Assembly: GCA_027625915.1 (NCBI GenBank)
Contig: JANTQA010000023.1
Span: 12,834,001-12,898,000 of the forward strand
Length of the DNA: 64,000 nt
Direction of reading: 5' to 3'
From: Anaeramoeba flamelloides
Lineage: Eukaryota; Metamonada; Anaeramoebidae
The position numbers and the translations under genes were made by a program. Positions 34,430-47,871 of this stretch are shown here, piece by piece; the stretch's first letter is position 1, and each line of letters starts with the position of its first letter. The notes under the pieces were generated by a model. It was not told where the DNA came from. It saw nothing but the letters and a program-made list of their open reading frames with translations, and did no database searches.

Positions 34430-37400
34430 TTTAATTTTATTATTTATTAAACGTTTAACAAAAAACCCTCGATAAGTTTTTTGAATTTCTCTAGCAGCAA
34501 GAACCTTTATAATTTCTTTAGTTATTTTAAACTGAAAAATTTGTCTTGATACTGGCATCCAATCTTTATCTTCTTTTGGCAAATGGTCAAATTCTTTTTT
34601 AAAATTGTGTTCAAATAATAAAATTTCAGTGAACAAAATTCTTAATAACAAAAGGGCCTGGGAAAATTTCATATCTAAATTTATCGGCTTTTGAAAAATA
34701 ACATTTTCAAGTATTATTTGTATTGAATTATCCATTTGTGTTGAAAACTCAAAATCTGAATTACGATAAACAGTTAAAATTAATTCTATTGTTTCTTTTC
34801 TTTTTGTTGTATTTTCTTGTTTTTTATCAATGGTGATATTTAAAGGAATCCGGTTAAATTCCATTAACCACAATAAAGAAGAAATATAAGTTTCCTGTAT
34901 TAGTTTATCTTCATTTTGTGTTAGATTTGGATTTTTTGATGATTTTGGCGAATTTTGGTTTATATTTTTTTTTCTTTTTAAATTATTATGCCTTTTGTTA
35001 ATTTGATTCACATTTGGTGAATTTAAAAAATTATTTTCATTGAAAAAATTGCTTGGTAAATTAATTTTTCCATTTTTCCAATTTAGTTCTTCATTTTCTA
35101 TGTTGTTCGATTGTTGTTTCTTTTCGATTATTTCTTTTGTTTCATCTTTTTTGTCACTGTTTTTAATGTCCTTTCTTAATTGTTCTAATTCATTATTTGA
35201 AAGTCCTGCAAAATATGGCTATACAAGAAATTAAAATTTGTGATTATTTTTTTTTTTTTTTTTTTTATCAAATAGAATAATTAATAATTTTGATAATTGA
35301 TTTTAGTACATTATAAATATATACATATTTGTTTTATTTTATTAAAATATCTAAACCTGTAAATGATTATGAGTTATTTAATTTATTATTAAGAAAATTA
35401 GAAAAACATGAACAATTTAGAATATACAATCTTCGATTTTATTTAATTTCAAAAAATATTTTTTTAATAAAAAAAGATTACTTAAAATATATACAATAAA
35501 ATATTGTGTGCATAAACAAGGGTAGTATAATTTTTTTTTTTTATTTAATAAATAATTTAAAAAAAAATGTAGTTGATATTTGATAAAATAAAATGAATAC
35601 AACCAACAATTCCTTGGATTAAATTTTGTTTGAAAGACAAAATTTTCATTTAAATTCAAATAAAAATTCAATGTTTTAAAATAATTTTCATATTACAAAA
35701 ATTTTAAGTTATGATAAATGCATCACATAATAAAATGAGTGATGAATATATCACTACTAGTTTTTGTTTTTTTTTTATATTTTTAATTCAAAGTAATATG
35801 TAATAAAAATAATTTGCCTTTGATTTAGACTTTTTTGTAATTTTTTTAAAATTATTAATCACAGAAACTAAAATTACAAAAACTCAAAATAAGATTTAAT
35901 ATTCAAATTGTAGTTAAATAATTTAGTTTGAAGATTCCGCTCTTTTTATTATTATTTAGAAAGAAAGTGTAAATTACACTCAGATATACCCTTATACTTG
36001 ATTACCTTTCAGAAATTTAAGCACAAAATTATTTATTTGAAGATTATTTAATAATGAAAATAATTTTAAACTATCATAATTTAAAATTCAATAGACTTTT
36101 TCATCTAAAAGTCTAGAACACACGGTAATGTAATTATTTTGTTTAAATATCAATTATTTTACGAATAATTGACTTTTTGGGAAAAAAAATATTTGATCCC
36201 GAAAAAGTAAATTATCCAGGAAAAGTGTTTTGAAGAACATAATTTTGTGAAAAAAATGATCATTATTTTTTAAACACAATATTTTTTCTTTTTATTCTTC
36301 ATGAATTTTCCAAAATTACCAAGTCATTATATTAATCGAGTTCTTGATTTAAGACGAAATTTATAAGTTGGTAACTTTTTATTGAACAACAAACGGATGT
36401 ATAAAACAACAAAATTATTTTTTTTAAATGAACAAAAGAAACAAACTAAAAGACCATAAGATCAGATCAAAGCAATTACTGAATTTTGTTCTGATTTGAT
36501 GAGGTAAATTTATCTATCTTTACCATCAACCCAAATAACAACTTGTGGTAAATTCTCATTTCTCGATCTTTTGTTGGATCATATGTTGTAATGAAAAAAA
36601 TCCTTTGGATACTATCAACCACATTAAAATTCTATAATTGGGTTATCCTTGTGATGAAACAATTTTCGAAAATATTTGGAACACTAAAGGAATCCTTCAT
36701 TTTTTAAATCTTTTTTCAATATCAGAGCTAATCTACCCCACAAATCCAGAATGTTTGTTTGAAAAACTTGTTCTCTTCTTTTTGTTCTTCTTCTTTTCAA
36801 GATTTTACATTTTGGAGAAATTCAACACTAAAGTTGGATGGTTTGTTTATTAATCGATAACTAAGATCTAATGGATATTTCTCTTTCTTGCTTGGGGTTT
36901 TAACTTTTGAAGGCAATATACCTTTTTTTAAAAAATATTCTATTCTAGATCCCACAACCTTAAATTTTCTCAATTTATTTTTAATTGTGTGTCTACATTT
37001 GAAATTTCCATTGTGTCAAAAAAGTATTTTTCTTTTTTTTTTTGATTGTTGAGCAGAGGTGATTCAACAAAATTACCTCCTATTTGCCTGAAACTCTAAA
37101 ATTGTATTTAGGGTTTTTTTATCCTAACTGTAATGTAAGCAGGATTACAGCTCAAAGGATATCTTTTCTTTAAAAAATGAAAAGAATAAATTATTTCGGA
37201 AAAAAGACAAGAAAAAGAGAAAGAAAAGCAAGAAATGAAAGAAAGAGTCAAAAAATAATAGAAAAAAGAAAAAACTTCAGTGAAAAGTTTTTTTTGTGCC
37301 CCAAGTGTTGAATGGGCTGGTGGTTGTTTCCTTTTATGTCGTTTTTTTTTTGGATCGCCACCATAGGTTGTTTTAATAAAGAGTTCTAAATATTTGTACA

Positions 37401-40400
37401 ACCAAAAGTATTTTTCTTTTTCTATTTTATTTTTATTTGACTGGATAAATAAATAGTACACTTATGGGGTTTTAAATCTTTTATTTTGGTTTTGTTTCAC
37501 AAGAAATTTTTTTTTTTAATTGGAAGATCTGAAACAAAAAGATTTTCAAATTGATTTGGTATTTTTTCAACAAACCCTCTTATTGCATGTGTTCTTTATT
37601 TGTAAAAAACAGTACTTTTTCGTGAAAACGTCTCCTTTTTCGAAAAAAAAACATTTATTAGCAAAAAAGTATTTATATCCGCGAAAAAAGAAAGAATTGC
37701 TCCGAAAAGTAAAGTATTTGCGAATAAGTAACTATATCCGGAATTTATCACATTGAGATGTAAAACGCTAATTATTAAGATTGTTTTCTTTTAATTTGTT
37801 TTCTAATATTAATCAAACATTTTTATAGGAAGGACAGACCCATAAAAATTGATCAATATTTTTAATATTATTTCCTTTTATTGATATTTTGTTTATAAAC
37901 AACAAAATTTATTTAATTTTTTTTTTACAGTCGTTTTAAAAACGTGAAGACTTTTTTTATACTTTTATCAAGTTTTCTATTTTAAAAAAGTGAAGACTTT
38001 TCTCAGAATTAAAACTTTTCTGAACTTTTGGGTTTTAATTAAGTGTGAACTGTTTTCAGAATTAAAACGTTTTTAAAGTTTTCTATATTTTAAAAAAAGA
38101 GAGGAGCCAACCTTTTAATCTGGGGTAGTGGTTGGTGTCTGAAGAAAAGCCCCTTTAAAAAAAAAAATGTTCACACTTTATTGAAACAGAAAACTTTTAA
38201 AAAAATTTTAATTGTGACAATCTCATAAAAAAAAAAAAAAAGTTTTCACTTTTTTAAAATGACTATATTACATAGTAATATCTACTTATAATAATTAGTA
38301 GATGTTCTGAATTTTAGAATTGATGAACTGGAGGAATAACCAAAATATCTTTGGATTTTAAAACAATAATTTTGATTTTTTGTTATTGCGAAATATTTTT
38401 TGGGATTCCTAGCTTTTCCAATCATTAGAATTAAATAATTCATTAAGTGTGGATTTATATATTTCTTTTTTTAGAACAATTATTAAATCTTATGAATTCC
38501 AATTATTTTTATTTTTATTTTTTCATGATTATAATTTTATTAATTTTTTCGAAACAAGTAAGAGTTATATTTTTTAATGTTTTTTTTGAATTTACTTTTT
38601 TTTTTTTATTTATTGAAATAACCATATTTTATATTTTAAATTCTGTTTTTTAAATAAGAATTGGTGTATTTCTTGTTATTTTGTGGATTACAACAATACA
38701 CGAATTATCCAAGAATTTAAATAATTTAATTTTTAGAATTATTGAAAAGGTATATATTTCTAACCCATGAGCCATATGACTTAATGATAAAAGCTTTAAA
38801 TAATCTAATTTTTTCAACTATTATTCAGAAAATTGTTGCTAAATAATTGTTTGTAGTAGTTATATGTTTCTTTTGATTTTTTCAAATTCTAGACTAGATG
38901 TGAAATTTTATCTAAATAAATACCAAAATATTTATACTATTTTTAGATCTTTTGAAATAATTATTTTGTCTTTATTCTAGGTTTTAATCCAAATTGAATA
39001 ATAATTCCGTATATTAAATTTAATTTTATCCTTTCAACTATTTTCATTTACTTTTATTTTATTAAAATAAAATCATCTACAGAAATTTGGCAATGATTTG
39101 AAAATTTTATTTTTTATGTATGTTCAAAATGAAAAAGTTTTCTATAATTCAAAAAAATTCCTTTAACAAATGCAAACAACTTTTTCAAGTTGAAAATGTT
39201 GGATGAATAATAATAATAATTAAATTAAATCGCTTCAAAACCCCTGGCAACTAAAAATACCACTAATAAAAAGAAAACAAAACATTTTATCAAAAAATTT
39301 AATTTTTTTTCAACAAGATCCACAAAAAAACCCTTTCCGACTTCAAATAATATAGAGAAAGCAGAAATATAAAAATAGATCTTAATCTTTGGTTTTGCAA
39401 TATCAATTATTTAATTCAAAGATTTCTGTTATTTCTATTATTTTAATAATTTTTGTGTTTTTTTTATTATTAAATCATAATAATTTAAAAAAACAAATTT
39501 GAGGGAAATTATTTTTAATTTCTATTACATTCTATTTATTTATCATACAATATATTATTATAAATGGTAAAATATATTTGTCATCTGATTAACATCTTTG
39601 AAGTATATTGGATAAAAATATATTAGTAGTAATGTGTACAACCTCAAAATATTATTTGCACACTACTCTGTATCTCATTTATATTACATTTAATTATTTT
39701 TTTTTAAATTATATAACAAATTAGTATTTTAAGAAAAGCTTGTCTCGTGTTAATTACATGCACTTATAAAAAAATTTTTTTAGACGATTAATTTTGAATT
39801 TGTTTATATATAGATATTTTTCAACAAAAAAATCGTTTTTTTCTTTGAAAATAATCCCAAAAATAAAAAAAAAAGTTATTTCTTACAGAGTTTGATAAAT
39901 CAAAAATCAAATTATTGTTTGATTTATTATTCGAATTTATATCATGAAAAATTTCTTCAAATTCTAAAATCATTTTTTCAATTGGATAAACTGATCCAAT
40001 AGCCAGTTCGTTATGTTTTGATTTTGATAAATTTGGGCCAAATACGGCTGCAAGATTTTTAGGATTCATCTTGTTTACATTTGAATGTTCACTCACTTCT
40101 TTTAAAAAGGAGATCAAATATTTTAAAGTTGTTTGATGTTCAAGTGGCAATTTGTTGATTAATAATTTCATTTGTTCAATGCTTCCTTTTGGTTATTAAC
40201 AAAAATAAAATAATAATAATAATATATAAATTATAAAATAATTGTGATACACAATAAATTTGATTTAATGATAAAATTATTATGAATATATTGATTCAAA
40301 TAAATAAAAGATATTTCAAAAAATATTTTCTTTTCAAGTTGTTCATTCTGTAAATTGGTAAAATAAAGTGAAGTAAAATATTAGTACTGATTGAATCAGT

Positions 40401-43400
40401 TCTGCTATTTAAAAAAAGTGAGGACTGAACGTTTTAAAAAGTGTTGCACAAACTGTTTGAAAAAGGTAAATTAGAGAGTTTAATCAGTTCTTTTAAAACT
40501 TCTATTACTAATTTGTTTTTAAAGTGGCTGTAATATAATAATTGTTTATTTCATATATATGTATATATATATAAAAACTATTTTTCAGTCAAAGGGCCCA
40601 GTTGTAATGGGTAAAATACATATTTTTAAAGGGTTTGAATAGATATTAGAAGAAAAATTTTATTTTGGAAATTTTCAAAATTGAAATCATTTTGTCATAT
40701 TTTTGTTTTTGTTTTTTTTTTTTCGATTTTTTTTAAAACCTAATTCATTTGCAAAAAATTTTTTATTGCAAGATCAATAGTCACTTGATAAAAATGTGTT
40801 ATTCTAAGGTTATTGAAACCATGAAAATGATTGTTGAGAAATCATATTGATTTCTATTGGAATTCTATTCGATCTTTGATCTTGATATTTGAATAATAAA
40901 TGTGAAAAATTTCACTTCATATTTCATTTCCTTTTTCAAATAGAGACCTCAAATCCCAACAAACTTCCTTTGGGGACTTGGTTTCTAAAAGAAAAGTATG
41001 AAAAATGAAATGAAAATTTGTTTCCTATTTATTATTCAAATGCCAGTAGAAATTCAAAACAAAAATTGTTGTTTTTCTCTATGGGGACCTAAGAATTTGA
41101 GTTTTTCAATTTTTAAGAAAATTCATTGATTAATTAGTTTTCTTTCAGACATATATCAACAATTCTTTGATGTGTATTATTCTGCTTATTTCTTATTTTT
41201 TCTTCAAAGATCAATTATATAAAATATTTGATATTGGAAAAAAAAATTGGGCACCTTTAACTGAAACAGAGTTTATATATATATATATATATATATATTG
41301 TCAAATATAGGTTGTAATATTGGATCATTTTTAATTCTAATCATAATACATATACAAATCCTTAAAATTCAAATTTTTTGATTCTTTTTTCTTCGAATCC
41401 AAAAAAGAACTTTTTTCAAAAAAAGAAGGATGAAAATTTTAGATTTCTGAAAAAAAGTCACATTAATCACAGAAACCAAAGTATCCCCTTAATTTTTTCA
41501 ACAAAATTGAATCAGCATGTTAAAAAGTTTTAAAAACGATCAAAAAATTCTGGGTTCACTTTGATTTTTTTTATGAAAAAAAATAATATTTTTTGGTTTA
41601 ACATTTTTATAATCTTATAATTTTTATTAATAGAACCTAATTTGGTAATTTTTGAAGAATACTTTGTTGAAAAAAAACAGGTTTTTTGTGATTTCTGTGA
41701 TTTTCAAAATTTGAAACTTTCATTTTTTCTTATTGAAATAAATCTCCTAATTTTTGTAATTTTCACATAAAGAGTTTTCTAGTATTTGATCATTATTAAT
41801 AATTCATTTTAAGATGAAAATGTTGATTTATTTTTTCCCAAACAGTTTTGCAGAATCTTGATCAGCAGACCTTATTAATTTCCTTGTTGTTGATCTTTTA
41901 GAACTTTCAAACTGCTAGTATTCGAAATGTAAATGAGAAAAATTTTCTACATATTATCAATTTGTCAATTATGAAATATTCCTTTTATTTCGAACTCTGA
42001 GTTCTTTCAATATATGGCCTAAAAAGGAAGTAAACAAATGAACCGAGATCACAAATTACAATCTATTTCTCTGAAGTTTATTAGTAGTGGAAAAATCACA
42101 AAAAGAGAAAATATAGATGAGAAGCCAAAATTTTTTCCATTTGTTCTTAAATAATAGTTGTGATTTTTTTTTTTCTATAATTTTTGTAATTAGGAAATTT
42201 ATAGTTCCTCTTTATGTTACGGAAATTTCAAGTTCTTTATTTTATTTTGAAGGTGTGAATAAGAAAAAATCAAATTAATTTTTCACACAAAACGTTATTC
42301 CGTTTAGATTCAAAAAAGAAAAGAAAAGAAAAGGAAAAAAAAAATTTAAAAGAGAAATCTAAAATAGAAAAAGGATTTTATGAAATCTCAAATAAATTCT
42401 CATCTGATTTGGTTTACTTTGAATTAAATCATTTTAATTTAGTTAGTTCAAAAATGGATTACTTTGGAAATACAGGAAAGCTCTTGGTTGAAGGTAAAAT
42501 AATTTTGATTAAAGAAAAGATTTGAGCAAAATATTTAAAACACAAAATAATTGATTATTATTACTCAAATGTTAAATAAATAATTTGAAAGAAAAGGCTT
42601 ACTTGCACTATTCCAAGAATCAAAGAGTTTAAAAGTGAGTAGAGGTTCAGTGAGTTCGCGAAAAAAAAGCTTCATTAACCCAGCCATTGTGTGAGGTTTT
42701 TCGAATTGTGAGAAATCAAAATGGCCTTGTATATTAAGTTTGTTCTTTAATTCAAGAATTTGTGTTTGGTTTCCAGAGATACGAAACAAACCTTCCTCAT
42801 CCAAATCTAGAATATTTTAATTAATTGGAAAATGAAAAAAATTATTGGTAAATTTAGAAATTGAAAAAATTATTGTTGAACAAGGCAAGCCTGATTTTGA
42901 ACACAAAATGGTTTTTGTTTTTTTTTCAGAAAAGAGGAATTTAGGTTTCAAAAAAAATTTTAGCAACACAAAAAGAAATAATATTTGGTGATCCTTTTGG
43001 GCGAAATTTTTTTTTTCTTTTTGATTTTTGTATTTAATTGTCACAGTCTCTTTTAAGAACAGCTGTATGCCAAACAAAGAAGACAAAAATAAATAAAAAA
43101 AGAAGAAGAAGAGAGTGCAAACATTTTTCTTTTAGCCTTGTTGCTGTTGATTTCAAAAAGATAGGTACTTTGTCTTCCGTTTTTTCTCTGTCGATTATGT
43201 TTATGAGTGAAGTCCCAAAAATTAAAGGCTTTAGTTGGTGAGAAATTGAAGAATAGCCAAACCCATCAAGGGAACGAGATTTCATTAGAGGGGAATATTC
43301 CAAGAAGGATCCTTGTTCATTGAACAAATTTGTTTGGGTTTGGTTTATGATCGATCCTCCAGATTTTCTATTTTGTGATTTGTTAAGTTTTTTTAAATTT

Positions 43401-43555
43401 GTTAACTCTCCCTTTGTTGAAAAATTTGACTGTTCTTCTGTGTTTCCATTTCTTGTTTCTAATTGAGAAGATTCTGAATTTTCTTTACGGTTTTTTTGAT
43501 GAAATAAATTTGCTGTTTTTTTGAATGCTTTAGAAACAGAAGACATCGAACTCAA
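34343..43555 (-). CDS. RhoGAP protein with C-terminal IQ motif
   Basis: Five minus-strand exons: 43555-43123, 42806-42603, 40185-39887, 37440-37276 and 35218-34343; phases agree, giving 658 aa and TAA. Residues 1-110 are basic and Ser/Asn-rich. The RhoGAP domain is about 112-300: FGTSLINIIDRE, KVPIFL, then LDEEGLFRISG with the arginine finger at Arg153, MKLFFRELTEPLL, and KMNPKNLAAVFGPNL. The first two splices restore conserved GAP sequence, so they are secure. Exon 4 (YFWLYKYLELF, a basic KKKRHKRKQPP patch) and the start of exon 5 (PYFAGLSNNELEQL) are placed by phase and coding look. The C-terminus has a helical region, an IQ motif at about 608-625 (IQKTYRGFFVKR), then an Asn/Asp tract. Expected role: stimulating GTP hydrolysis by a Rho/Rac protein, with calmodulin-type binding at the IQ motif. 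Confidence 0.9.
35219..37275 (-). other. RhoGAP intron 4, 2057 bp
   Basis: Minus-strand GTTTTT donor (weak) and TATAG acceptor before CCATATTTT. AT-rich; a slightly GC-richer patch at 36490-36800 is listed separately. No repeat-family copy was recognised. Confidence 0.6.
36490..36800. other. GC-richer patch in intron, possible gene remnant
   Basis: Base composition departs from the surrounding intron. The plus strand has a 71-codon frame at 36638 (MGYPCDETIFENIWNTKGI). The minus strand has short protein-like segments (ENLPQVVIWVDGKDR, IFFITTYDPTKDREMRI) in different frames. I cannot name a family, and no open gene is present. Confidence 0.25.
37441..39886 (-). other. RhoGAP intron 3, 2446 bp
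   Basis: Minus-strand GTAAGA donor after DLSNS and ATCCAG acceptor. AT-rich. Several 9-12 bp motifs of the form AGTGAAGACTTTT/AAAACTTTT recur at about 37930-38260, giving local inverted similarity. Nothing else was recognised. Confidence 0.65.
40571..40712. repeat. TA-associated 140-bp dispersed repeat, copy 2
   Basis: Directly follows a TA run. It shares TTTCAGTCAAAGGGCCCAG, TTTTTAAAGGGTTTGAATAG, ATATTAGAAG and GGAAATTTTCAAAATTGAAAT with copy 1, with ordinary substitutions. Confidence 0.8.
40879..41048. repeat. Fold-back element, copy 2
   Basis: Left arm TTGATATTTGAATAATAAAT and AAATTTCACTTCATATTTCA; centre TTTCAAATAGAGACCTC; right arm AAAAATGAAATGAAAATTTG and TTATTCAAATGCCAGTA. About 170 bp. 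Confidence 0.7.
41271..41300. repeat. TA microsatellite beside a partial TA-associated repeat
   Basis: About 14 TA units. The bases just to the left (GGGCACCTTTAACTGAAACA), read inverted, resemble the start of the TA-associated repeat (ATTTTCAGTCAAAGGG). Confidence 0.8.
42807..43122 (-). other. RhoGAP intron 1, 316 bp
   Basis: Minus-strand GTTTGC donor and ATTCTAG acceptor; phase 1. Splicing turns LKEK plus LDEEGLFR into a continuous RhoGAP arginine-finger region. Confidence 0.92.
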
Positions 43556-45842
43556 GTTCTTGATTAAGTTATTGTTTGTTAAGAAAGGAAATTAAGTTTT
43601 AAAGTTTTGGGTTTTGTTTTTTTCAAATAGAAATTATTCTTTTGATTCAATTTAAATTGTGTTGATTATTTTTTTTTTTTTGATTAAAAGAAGACAAGGC
43701 AAAAAAAATCAAAAAATGAAATTATCAATCAGTAGAAATGAGATAGAATGGAGGTTTCTAAGTTATTAATACATTTTCTTCTTGAAACTTTGTTTGCAAT
43801 TTTAAAACAGCTATTTTAGATTTGATAAATAAACTTTTTCTTTGTTCAGGTTGAAGGTATTCAGCAAAGGAAATGAGAAAAAAAGATTTTAAATTGATTT
43901 TGTTTGTTTGAGTATCATTTATTGCCTCTGAAACTTACTTTATCTTTTTATAGTTGCCCAAATAGGTATTTTTTTAAATTTAGTTTTTGACGTTCAAATG
44001 TGTTCTAGAAAGTTCCATAGATTAATTGGGGTTTAATTAAAAATGAAGATCAAATGGTTTGTATGTTATTATTTTAATTTAAGTACTGTTTTATTTTTTT
44101 TTTAAAAATTTTTCCAAAAATGGTTTCTCAAATATTGTAAACAATAATAGAGTAAAGAGTAACTTTTTCTTTGTATTTGGTGATTCAAAACGAATGAGTA
44201 TTCATGTGAAGGCTCCTAAAATCAGAAAGTTGTTTTTGTTTTCAAATATAGTATTTCTAATTCTGAAATATTCGAATATTTTTGAAATCTTAATAAACTA
44301 TCAATCCTTTTTTTTTTAAATCCTTCCAAGCGAACTTTGTATTTCGAATTGATTTTTTAAAATATAATTTGAAAAAATTTCTTCTTTAGAATTTTATTTT
44401 GTTATTTTTTTTTTATCATTTTTAAAATCAAAATAATCTTAAATTAATTATAGGTGTTACAAAAAAGAAGAAAAAAATTATTGAGGAAAGTTTTGGTAGC
44501 AAAAAAATGTAAATAATCACAAAAATTGAAAAAAAAAAAAAATTAGCAAGAAATAATACATGTTCCAAACCCAAGAGTGTGTTACAGCATTTTAAACAAA
44601 AATCATATCAAATTATTGGTCTTATATATCCTAGAAAAAAAAAGATTTAGATTACAAATCCTATATTATATCTCAAATTATTTCACATCACACATTCTAA
44701 ATTTAAAATTATAATCAATATTGTTTGAAATATCTTTCAATTTAGTCTTATTCCGTAGATTTAAAGAAAAACAAACTGTTTTTTCGGTTTATCATTTTTT
44801 TTTTTTTTTTTTGAGTGTGATATTTTTCAAAAATAATTTTTTTGCAACTTTTTGGTGGCTATGCTTAAAAGGTATATATATAGATATATATTATCATTTA
44901 TTGTTATTTACAAAAAAAAAAAAAAAAAAAATGTAAAAATAAAGAATCTTTTTTTTCGATTTGAACAAATCCAAAAATCAAAAAAAAATTAAAAATTTTT
45001 TGTAATATCAATTTTTGATAATTTGTGAACTTTTTATGATTTTTTCCAGATTAAAAAATTATTTAAATATTTAGTTAATTTATAATTTTGATATTATCAT
45101 TTGTTTGTATTTAATATTTCAATAAAGAACCCACCTTTCCTTTTTCACTGGAATTTGTATTCATTATTTTTTATTTTAAGAAAATATTTAGATTTATTTG
45201 AAACTCAACCAGAATGATTTAAAATGTTATAAATTATCAAAAAAAAATATTAGAAGATACACTCATTTTTTTATTTTTTCCTTATATATTACAAATACGT
45301 TGTTATTCATTTTCAAATAAATGTATAAAATTAATTCTCTTTATCTAACAAATAATTTTATTAATAATTATAATCGATGTACTTTACATATTTAAAAACT
45401 ATACAAAAAAAAAAAAAAAAAAAAAAAATCTTCTACTTAAATTTAATTATTTATTATTTATATTTAAACTCTTATTTATATTTCATTATCTATTATTATT
45501 TAATTATTTGATATATTTTAATTTAATCGAATACTTGATAAACACCTTAAAGTGTTCCATCAATTCAGATGTCTCATAAATTTTAAATTGATATATTTGA
45601 GGCCTATAATTTATAAATGAGTTTTTTAAGTGATATTAGGTTTGTAAGCCATGTTTATTTTAATAAACTACCCAATATAGCTAAATTTAATTCTTATAAG
45701 TAATTTTGATTTAAAAATATTACGAATTGTGAAATTATTTTTTTTTATCTCATTTTGTCTTCAATTCAAATAAAAAACAATATTTATATCAAAATTATTA
45801 GGAAAAATTAGGGACAAATTTCTTATTAAATTTCTTTACAAT

Positions 45843-46020
45843 CAATTCCACATTAAAGACACAAAAACCAAATGAAAACTAAGATACAAAAAAAAAAACC
45901 AAATGGGGTTATAAAATTAATATTATAGTAAAATAAAATATATTCAAAACAAATTCAAAAAAAAGTACTTTGATGAGAGATTTTTATGTGTGCTAAATTT
46001 TGTTGAAAGTTTGTGTTTAT
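45843..46020. mobile_element. Possible CAGTCAG MITE, heavily diverged copy
   Basis: The left part reads TTCCACATTAAAGACACAAA and AACTAAGATACAAA. The right part reads TTGATGAGAGATTTTTATGT, GCTAAATTTTGTTGAAAGTT and TGTG, in the same order as the arms of the intact copies. The outermost ends are not recognisable. Confidence 0.4.
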
Positions 46021-46786
46021 TTTAATTATCAAATTCAGATACTTTCAAAATCGAAAAATGGGATTTTAGGGTTACATTTCCTCCCCATGGGTGGATGAGT
46101 TAAGTTATTATGTTATTTTACTTCTACCCACCAAATGGATTTTTCCGAGTGTAAAAATTGGAAAAAAAAATTTCAAATTGTAAAGTTAAAAACACCACTT
46201 AAAAAATAATTGTCTAAATAGATTTTAGAAGGAAAATTTTGAAAAACGACTTTAAGGGTTTTTCAAGTATAATGCTCAAAATTAATTCACATTTCAAACT
46301 TGTAAAAGCAATTAAAAAGAATATTCAGAATAGCTTGGGGAATAGTTTTATGTTTATAGATTTTAAATGGTAATTATGAAATATGTAAAATTAAAATTTA
46401 TTAGAATAATTAAGGCAAAAAAGGTGAATGTTGAAATTCTTAGAAATGTGAAATTTTTTCATATTTTGTTAAAAAAGCACCCTTGGATAAATTTCACAGA
46501 AAGTTTTGAACTCTTTCAAAAGTGTTTTTATTAACAATTTCAACATTTTCACCTGAAAACGTAGTCATAGTTAAATTCTTTTTTTAAATTTTTGAATTTT
46601 TTATCCAATAAGAAAGGACAAGTTTTACTTGAGATCAGAGTCATTACAGTTAAAAATAATTGTCTGAAAAGGAAAAAAAAAAAAATTAGTAATTTTAATG
46701 AATACCTAATAACAATCAATAACTAACCAATACGTGAAGTACGATTGATCTGTAAAAAATCAGCAATCAAAAAAGAGGGCATTTTT

Positions 46787-46908
46787 AGAAAAAAGTGCCA
46801 AAGATCGACATTCAATTTCCAATTAGAATGGTTCTGAAATATAGCATTTTGAAAACAACCGTGTATGGTTAAGAAGTGTCTCTCTTTGGCACTTTTTGAG
46901 ATCTCGAA
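46787..46908. repeat. Inverted pair with 15-bp stem
   Basis: AAAAAGTGCCAAAGA at about 46790 pairs exactly with TCTTTGGCACTTTTT at about 46885, across a loop of about 80 bases that is slightly GC-richer than its surroundings. Confidence 0.6.
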
Positions 46909-47871
46909 GTTTTTTTTCATTTTTTTCATTTTTCAATCAAGTTATTATTTTCTCGAAAGAATATTTCAAAATCCTTATACTCTACCAAAAATAGAGAGTT
47001 ACAAAATAACCACAAATTAGATTAAATCGAATTAAATTGAATTTGTACTTAAAGAAAATAATTTGAGTTAAATTGAAGAGATTGGACCCTTTTGAAATTT
47101 AATAATAGAAACAAGTAATTTTTTTTTTTTTTTGATTTTATGTTATTGAGAATTGCTTTTTCAGCTTTTTTTTTTGAATTGAATTTTTTGCAATATTTTA
47201 TTGTTTGAATTTTTTTTGTTATTTTTTGAAAATTGTCAATCAAAAGAGTGGATAATTTACAATGCCCTTTTAAGGTTTTAAATCGCCCCTTGAGTATGGA
47301 GCAAATCAACGGTAAATGACTATACCCTTAAAGTTTTTTTTTTCTTGGCAATTGATCTGACTTTTCATTTTCAGTTTCTTTTAAGGTTCTCAATTAAAAA
47401 CCTTATTTCACTATTTTTCCCTGTTTCATTTTTTTTTTTCCAAAACAAAAGAATATAAATGTTAATTTCAAAATAAAAAGATCAAAATTTTCATACAGTC
47501 GTACAAAATAAAATCACAAGAATTAAAATAAAATAATAAACCCCCACTTCTAAAAAGTTGAATTAAAAATTTAATCTGATTTTACATTATTAAAAATTTG
47601 CTAGGTTACATGATTTAAAAATCTGTTTTACGGAAAGATGAATTAAAATTTTGTTCCATTTATTTGGAAACAAATTGTAAAGTTGTAATTTAATTGTAAA
47701 CGAAATAAAAAGATCTCAAGTTTTATTTATTTTTTTTTCATTATGAAGTTAGGTTCATAAAAAGTAAAATTTAAGACTGGGATAATCGAAAAAAAAAATT
47801 TCTAAAATTGTTAAATGTTGGTTAAAGAATCCAAAAATTGAGTTGAGTCATATTCAAAAATATACAAAAAA

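Larger units (their letters stand above)
40186..42602 (-). other. RhoGAP intron 2, 2417 bp
   Basis: Minus-strand GTAAGC donor and ACCAAAAG acceptor; the splice restores DSWNSARSIEQMKLL within the GAP domain. It contains the TA-associated repeat copy 2 (40571-40712), a fold-back copy (40879-41048) and a TA microsatellite (about 41271-41300). A further possible diverged fold-back lies at about 41920-42165. Confidence 0.85.
43556..47871. other. Intergenic spacer
   Basis: 4.3 kb between the RhoGAP start and the LIM gene 3' end (both minus strand). AT-rich with long homopolymers (for example an A run at about 45405-45427). A weak, diverged MITE-like copy lies at 45843-46020 and a 15-bp stem at 46787-46908. 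Minus-strand frames at 46929-46723 and 47309-47049 have somewhat protein-like content but match nothing known and are not called. Confidence 0.55.

Noticed and set aside
46723-47309. Two minus-strand frames (CKLSTLLIDNFQKITKKI and HGCFQNAIFQNHSNWKL)
   Set aside because: Somewhat protein-like but unmatched, with no convincing splice join between them; left uncalled.
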